A model generated the notes under the pieces. The model was not told where the DNA came from, made no database searches, and worked only from the letters and a program-made list of their open reading frames with translations. A stretch of 18,958 nt of DNA from Thermofilum sp. ex4484_15 (GTDB lineage Archaea > Thermoproteota > Thermoprotei > Thermofilales > EX4484-15): contig NJEH01000004.1 in NCBI GenBank assembly GCA_002254595.1, positions 1-18,958 of the forward strand. The letters run 5' to 3'. A program made the position numbers and the translations under genes. Shown here one piece after another: positions 14,763 to 18,958 of this stretch. How positions within the stretch are numbered: the stretch's first letter is position 1; each line of letters opens with the position of its first letter.

Positions 14763-16301
14763 ATGAGAGATGTTATTGTCTTAATGAAGGACATACATAA
14801 GGTATATCCTGATGGCGTTTACGCGTTAAGAGGAGTAGACTTCGAATTAAGGAATGGCGAGATCCACGGATTATTAGGAGAGAACGGAGCCGGTAAGACT
14901 ACCTTAATGAGAATACTTTACGGGCAGATAAAACCTACTTCAGGGGAGATCTTCATAAAGGGGAATAAGGTAAGGTTCAATCGCCCTAGGGATGCAATAA
15001 AGTACGGCATAGGTATGGTATTTCAACACTTTGCCTTAGTACACGCTTTTAACGCCTTAGAGAATATAGCGTTAGGTATGGAGCCTTCTAAAGGGGGGTT
15101 ATTGAATCTAAAGGAAGTAGAGGATAGGGTAAGGGAGCTAATGGAAAGAACGGGTCTTAAAGTAGACTTAAAGGTACCGATAAGTCGCTTAAGCGTAGGT
15201 ATGAGACAGAGGGTTGAGATACTTAAGTTACTGTACCGTAAGGTAGATGTACTAATATTGGATGAACCTACTTCAGTACTATCCCCCATAGAGGTTAAGG
15301 AACTATTCCGTACTTTAAGTAAACTAAGGGAGAAGGGTAAAACTATCGTATTAGTAACCCATAAGCTGAGGGAGGCTCTATCCATTTGTGATAGGATAAC
15401 TGTCCTAAGGAGGGGTAAGAAAGTCGCTACCGTAAAGGCTAGGGAAGTAGGTCCAGAAGACTTAGCTAAGATGATGGTAGGTAGGGAAGTGCTCTTTAGG
15501 GTAGGTAAGCTTAAGGGAAGGACTGGCAAGGAAGTACTTAAGGTAAGTAATCTGTGGGTAAAGGGCGATTTAGGTACATATGCCGTTAAAGGTCTCTCCT
15601 TCACCGTACGCGGAGGGGAAATATTCGGCATAGCCGGAGTTGAAGGTAATGGACAAAGCGAACTAGTAGAAGCGCTCTTCGGATTAAGGAAGGTGGAGAG
15701 GGGATCGATTACCTTTAAGGGGGAGGACATCACTAACCTAAGCGTTAAGGAGATAAGGGATAGAGGCATTTCCCTAATTCCGGAGGATAGGCTAGGTAGG
15801 GGGCTAATAGCCGATTTCACCTTAACCGAGAACGCCATCTTAGGTATGCATTATAAACCTCCCTTCTCTAAAGGGTTTAGGTTAAATTTAGAGGAATCTA
15901 AGAGCTTCGCTAGGGACTTAATAAGGAAATACGAAATAACTGCCTTAAGTGAGGATGTACCGGTAAAGTTCCTATCCGGCGGAAACCAACAAAGATTAAT
16001 AGTAGCCAGGGAGCTCTCCAGGGGACCGACCTTATTAATAGCTTTCCAACCTACCATGGGTTTAGATGTTTCAGCTACGGAGTTCGTAAGGAATGGGTTA
16101 CTAAGGATGAAATCGGAAGGTAGGGCCGTACTTCTAATTTCCTCGGACCTAGAGGAAGTAGTTCAGCTTAGCGATAGGATGGCCGTAATGTACGAGGGCA
16201 AATTCATGGGGTTAGGGAGGCCTGAGGAGTTTTCTACCGAGGAAATAGGGTTAATGATGGGAGGGTTAGAGTTACATGAGGTTAAGTCAGGCAATTCATA
16301 A
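14763..16301 (+). CDS. ABC transporter ATPase with two nucleotide-binding domains (BMP-type importer)
   Basis: A 512-residue ATPase in which both nucleotide-binding domains are fused, as in sugar and nucleoside (BMP-type) importers. NBD1: Walker A GENGAGKTT (39-47), Q-loop FQHF, signature LSVGM (143-147), Walker B LILDEP (164-169), switch His in VLVTHK. NBD2: degenerate Walker A GVEGNGQSE (292-300), signature LSGGNQQR (404-411), and LLIAFQPTMGLD (424-435), where the catalytic Glu is Gln. The second-domain changes are usual in this family, leaving one fully canonical ATP site. It acts at the inner face of the membrane with the two permeases that follow. The stop overlaps the next start by 26 bases. 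Confidence 0.95.
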   Translation: MRDVIVLMKDIHKVYPDGVYALRGVDFELRNGEIHGLLGENGAGKTTLMRILYGQIKPTSGEIFIKGNKVRFNRPRDAIKYGIGMVFQHFALVHAFNALENIALGMEPSKGGLLNLKEVEDRVRELMERTGLKVDLKVPISRLSVGMRQRVEILKLLYRKVDVLILDEPTSVLSPIEVKELFRTLSKLREKGKTIVLVTHKLREALSICDRITVLRRGKKVATVKAREVGPEDLAKMMVGREVLFRVGKLKGRTGKEVLKVSNLWVKGDLGTYAVKGLSFTVRGGEIFGIAGVEGNGQSELVEALFGLRKVERGSITFKGEDITNLSVKEIRDRGISLIPEDRLGRGLIADFTLTENAILGMHYKPPFSKGFRLNLEESKSFARDLIRKYEITALSEDVPVKFLSGGNQQRLIVARELSRGPTLLIAFQPTMGLDVSATEFVRNGLLRMKSEGRAVLLISSDLEEVVQLSDRMAVMYEGKFMGLGRPEEFSTEEIGLMMGGLELHEVKSGNS

Positions 16302-17403
16302 ACTTAGGTACTTAGCTAGTTTATCTAGAATAGCCCAGTCGTTATTAGCTATAGTAATGGGCTTCCTAGCTGGCGGCATAATGCTTTGGGCTAGCGGGTA
16401 TAACCCTTTAAAATCGTATGAAATTATGTTCATAGGGGATCCAGAGTCGGGAGTTCAAGGGGCTTTCGGAGGCTACTTAGCCTTAAGTAATACCTTAAGG
16501 GAGGCCGCTTTCCTTACCTTAACGGGTTTAGCCGTAGCGGTTTCCTTCTTAGCGGGTATGTTTAATATAGGGGTAGAAGGTGCTATGTACATAGGAGCCT
16601 TCGCGGCCTTCCTAGTAGGTTATTTCATCTCCTTGCCCCTTAACCCCTTTACTAACCTATTCCACGTATGCTTAGCGCTTTTAGGTAGTATAGTAGCAGG
16701 AGCCTTCTGGTCTTACATACCTGCCGTAATGAAGGTAAAGAGGGGAGCTCATGAAGTAGTAACCACTATCATGTTAAATTACGTAGCTATATTAACTACT
16801 AAAATGATAGTACTAAGGGCGTTCTTACCCAAGACGGGTATAGTACCTGGAGGTATTTTAACCCCACCCATAAGTTTAAGCGCTAGAGTAGCGCCTATAC
16901 CGTTACCTAGTAGAGCCGAGTTAACGCTAGGCTTTCCCTTAGCCATAGTTGTTACCTTAATTACTTATTTCTTGCTTAAGGCTACTACCCTAGGCTACGA
17001 AATAAGGGCGGTAGGATTAAACCCTAGGGCTGCTGAGTACGGAGGTGTAAATGTAGGTAAAGCCTTGATATACTCGATGGTATTAAGCGGAGCTATTAGC
17101 GGTATAGCAGGAGCTTGTGACGTACTTTTCGTAGAGTATAGGTTTAATAGTTTATTCAGCCCTGGTTACGGTTTCGACGGTATAGCAGTAGCCTTAATAG
17201 GTAGGTTAGACCCTATAGGGACCGCCTTAGCGGCCCTTTTCATAGCGGCTATCCACATGGGGGCTAGGAGTCTCCAGCCAGCTCTAGGAATGCCTAAGGA
17301 GCTAGCTATGGCTATAGAGGGACTAATAATAATATTCACAGCCTTACCGGAGGCCCTCAATATGCTGATAAGTAAGTTCAAAGGGGTTAAGGTGAGAAAG
17401 TGA
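16276..17403 (+). CDS. BMP-type ABC importer permease, first subunit
   Basis: A 375-residue multi-spanning membrane protein of the BPD_transp_2 family, with roughly eight to ten hydrophobic segments. The cytoplasmic coupling block FLAGMFNIGVEGAMYIGAFAA (from about residue 93) is the family signature, and EIRAVGLNPRAAEYGGVNVGK and GAISGIAGACDV are conserved later. The ATG at 16276 is inside the end of the ATPase gene and has GGAGGG about ten bases upstream, which supports this start and coupled translation. It pairs with the second permease encoded next. Confidence 0.94.
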   Translation: MRLSQAIHKLRYLASLSRIAQSLLAIVMGFLAGGIMLWASGYNPLKSYEIMFIGDPESGVQGAFGGYLALSNTLREAAFLTLTGLAVAVSFLAGMFNIGVEGAMYIGAFAAFLVGYFISLPLNPFTNLFHVCLALLGSIVAGAFWSYIPAVMKVKRGAHEVVTTIMLNYVAILTTKMIVLRAFLPKTGIVPGGILTPPISLSARVAPIPLPSRAELTLGFPLAIVVTLITYFLLKATTLGYEIRAVGLNPRAAEYGGVNVGKALIYSMVLSGAISGIAGACDVLFVEYRFNSLFSPGYGFDGIAVALIGRLDPIGTALAALFIAAIHMGARSLQPALGMPKELAMAIEGLIIIFTALPEALNMLISKFKGVKVRK

Positions 17404-18293
17404 ATTACCTAATATTGGCTAGCTTACTAATAGGTACGCTTAGGACTTCGATACCGCTTATAATAGGGGCTATAGGTGAGATATTCAATGAAAGAGCAGG
17501 TATAACCAACATAGGCATAGAAGGCGTTATGCTATTTGGGGCATTCATCGCCGTGTACGGTACCTGGTTAGCCCAAAACCCCTTCATAGGCTTACTGTGG
17601 GCTTTACTTAGCGGAATAGCTTGGGGATTAATATTTGGTGCTATCAGTACCCACCTAAGGGGGGATCAAATAGTAGCTGGGATTGGGATAAACGTATTCG
17701 CTATGGGCTTTACGGAAATGATGATACCCTTAATATGGGGTACCTATGGGTATAGCGAGAGCGTAAATAGGTTACCTCCCTTATTCCAGTTATATGGGGA
17801 AAGAATATCCTATTTCCTACCGCTTACAGTCCTTCTAGCCGTCCTCTCCAGCATCGTACTGTATAGGACTAAGTGGGGCTTAAGGCTTAGGAGTTGCGGT
17901 GAAAATCCCTTAGCGGCGGATGCGGCGGGCATAAGCGTATACAAGGTAAGGTACTTAACCTCCGTTTTCTCCTCAATCCTTTTCTCGCTAGCGGGAGCTT
18001 ATATGGGTATAGACTGGAATGATTCCTTCGTGAAGGAAATGACGGGAGGAAGGGGGTTTATAGCGTTAGCACTAGTTATATTCGCTAATTGGAAACCCTT
18101 ACTAGCCTTAGCTGGAGGCTTGCTCTTCGGTTTCTTTGATGCCCTTCAATTTAGGATAGGAGCGGCGCTAGGGGTAGGCGTACCTCCCCAAGTACCTCAA
18201 ATGATACCTTACATAGCTACCATCTTGTTCCTTTTAGCTATAGGCAGGGTAAGAGGGCCTAGTGCCGCTGGTAAGCCCTTCGTTAAGGAATGA
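17400..18293 (+). CDS. BMP-type ABC importer permease, second subunit
   Basis: A 297-residue permease of the same family, about eight membrane segments. GEIFNERAGITNIGIEGVMLFGAFIA (from about residue 25) is the ATPase-coupling signature. LRLRSCGENPLAADAAGISVYKVRY corresponds to the conserved second cytoplasmic loop. The GTG start at 17400 overlaps the previous stop in a GTGA junction, so the two permeases are translationally coupled and probably made in equal amounts. It ends eight bases from the convergent moaC gene, with no obvious terminator between them. Confidence 0.95.
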   Translation: MNYLILASLLIGTLRTSIPLIIGAIGEIFNERAGITNIGIEGVMLFGAFIAVYGTWLAQNPFIGLLWALLSGIAWGLIFGAISTHLRGDQIVAGIGINVFAMGFTEMMIPLIWGTYGYSESVNRLPPLFQLYGERISYFLPLTVLLAVLSSIVLYRTKWGLRLRSCGENPLAADAAGISVYKVRYLTSVFSSILFSLAGAYMGIDWNDSFVKEMTGGRGFIALALVIFANWKPLLALAGGLLFGFFDALQFRIGAALGVGVPPQVPQMIPYIATILFLLAIGRVRGPSAAGKPFVKE

Positions 18294-18301
18294 GGTAAGA
18301 A

Positions 18302-18781
18302 TTAATCCTCAGCGCGCTTAAACCCCTCCTTAAACTTCCTTAAAACCCTTACCTCCTCTATCTTAGTATAAGGGTACTGGCCCTTTTCATCCTTTTCGTA
18401 CTTCTTTACCATATCCCATATGGTTAAGAGGGTTACTGAAAGGGATGTAAGGGCTTCCATCTCTACGCCTGTCCTGGAGATCGCCTCTACTTTAACCCAT
18501 ACCTCTATATAATTCTCCCCTAACTTAAAGGAAATATCCACGTGGGTTAACGGTATTTGATGGCATAAAGGTATTATATATGGAGTATATTTAGCGGCCA
18601 ATATACCAGCTAATTTAGCTATCGTTAATACGTCACCTTTCTCCACTTTACCCTCCTTGATGGCCTTAATGGTCTCCGGTCTAAGTATTATTCTACCTAC
18701 GGCTACCGCTAACCTATGTACTTCCCCCTTGTTACTCACGTTCACCATATCTACCTTACCGTTACCTATCTTACTTAACAT
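18302..18781 (-). CDS. moaC: Cyclic pyranopterin monophosphate synthase MoaC
   Basis: A 159-residue enzyme of molybdenum-cofactor synthesis that converts the MoaA product, 3',8-cyclo-7,8-dihydro-GTP, to cyclic pyranopterin monophosphate. Signatures seen: KLAGILAAKYTPYIIPLCHQIPLTHVDISF with the active-site PLCHQ, SRTGVEMEALTSLSVTLLTIWDMVKKYEK with the GVEMEAL block and the catalytic Asp-Met-Val-Lys segment. The Lys usually found before TGVEMEAL is Arg here. Length is normal. The ATG at 18781 directly follows the moaA stop (TAG-ATG), so moaA and moaC are one operon. Confidence 0.96.
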   Translation of the reverse strand: MLSKIGNGKVDMVNVSNKGEVHRLAVAVGRIILRPETIKAIKEGKVEKGDVLTIAKLAGILAAKYTPYIIPLCHQIPLTHVDISFKLGENYIEVWVKVEAISRTGVEMEALTSLSVTLLTIWDMVKKYEKDEKGQYPYTKIEEVRVLRKFKEGFKRAED

Positions 18782-18958
18782 CTAACCCTCCCCCTTTACC
18801 TTAAGGTCTGTAAAATAAGGTCTCCTTAAGTAATTAGCCTTAATTATAGCTTCCTTAACGCCCTTAATATCCCCCTTACTTAGCGCCTCCTTAATGGGCA
18901 CTAAGTTATCGTTCCTCATGATACAAGGTTTAAGATACCCCATAGCGGTAACCCTCAG
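18782..18958 (-). CDS. moaA: GTP 3',8-cyclase MoaA, C-terminal end (5' part outside window)
   Basis: An open frame of 58 residues enters from the right edge and stops at TAG (18782-18784). It begins LRVTAMGYLKPCIMRNDN and ends in KEAIIKANYLRRPYFTDLKVKGEG. LRVTAxGxLxPC is the C-terminal region of MoaA, where a Cys ligates the second iron-sulfur cluster near the GTP site, and the final helix with AIxxA-basic residues also fits. MoaA is the radical-SAM enzyme that acts just before MoaC, and the adjacency to moaC supports the call. The fragment lacks the radical-SAM core, so the evidence is the short C-terminal pattern and context. Confidence 0.85.
   Translation of the reverse strand: MRVTAMGYLKPCIMRNDNLVPIKEALSKGDIKGVKEAIIKANYLRRPYFTDLKVKGEG

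Noticed and set aside
15023..15838. A 271-codon open frame on the minus strand inside the ABC ATPase gene.
   Set aside because: It is a mirror of the clearly conserved ATPase frame, rich in Ser, Leu and Pro with no domain pattern.
16027..16070. Loss of the catalytic Glu (Gln instead) and of the Walker A Lys in the second ATPase domain, as possible inactivation.
   Set aside because: These changes are usual in the second domain of BMP-type importer ATPases, so they are a family trait and not damage.
1..18958. tRNA or rRNA genes in the intergenic regions.
   Set aside because: No cloverleaf with a T-arm-like GGTTCRA sequence, and no rRNA-like blocks, could be found by eye in the gaps at 4100-4252, 7181-7236, 9285-9559, 12463-12728 and 13434-13537.

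Overview
The window looks like a chromosomal segment of a thermophilic archaeon, most likely a member of the Thermoproteota (crenarchaeote-like) or a related deep lineage; I cannot name the species. The grounds are a NurA-HerA pair, archaeal-type LeuRS and ArgRS, a DUF131-type membrane protein, an archaeal phosphoesterase, TATA-type promoters (several apparently giving leaderless mRNAs), heavy use of AGG, TTA and GGG codons, and one GC-rich RNA-like island standing out of AT-rich intergenic DNA.

Layout. Left part (2-4099): the 3' end of a class I aminotransferase followed by a winged-helix protein on the + strand. These converge on a minus-strand cluster read argS, then an ECF-transporter S component, then a small secreted DUF4430 protein. 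Centre-left (4100-8454): leuS, divergent from argS, then a second, complete aminotransferase. Centre (8466-12462): a minus-strand CARF-like winged-helix regulator is divergent from nurA-herA, and the 275-bp gap between them is packed with three inverted repeats. A small DUF131 membrane protein overlaps the 3' end of herA on the opposite strand. Then come a GC-rich candidate structured RNA (about 12594-12688) with its own TATA box and an ICC-like metallophosphoesterase. Right part (13538-18293): a complete four-gene BMP-family nucleoside-type ABC importer (binding protein, double-NBD ATPase, two permeases). At the right edge moaC and the C-terminal end of moaA, both on the minus strand, form a molybdenum-cofactor operon that leaves the window.

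How the parts fit. ArgRS, LeuRS, aminotransferases, MoaA/MoaC and the importer are housekeeping or uptake functions. NurA nuclease and HerA translocase form a DNA end-processing machine. The divergent CARF-type regulator and the operator-like repeats suggest that this pair may be under ligand-sensing control here. That arrangement and the unassigned RNA island are the two most interesting items. No tRNA, rRNA, CRISPR array, transposase or integrase was recognised. No gene-free stretch exceeds 300 bases.
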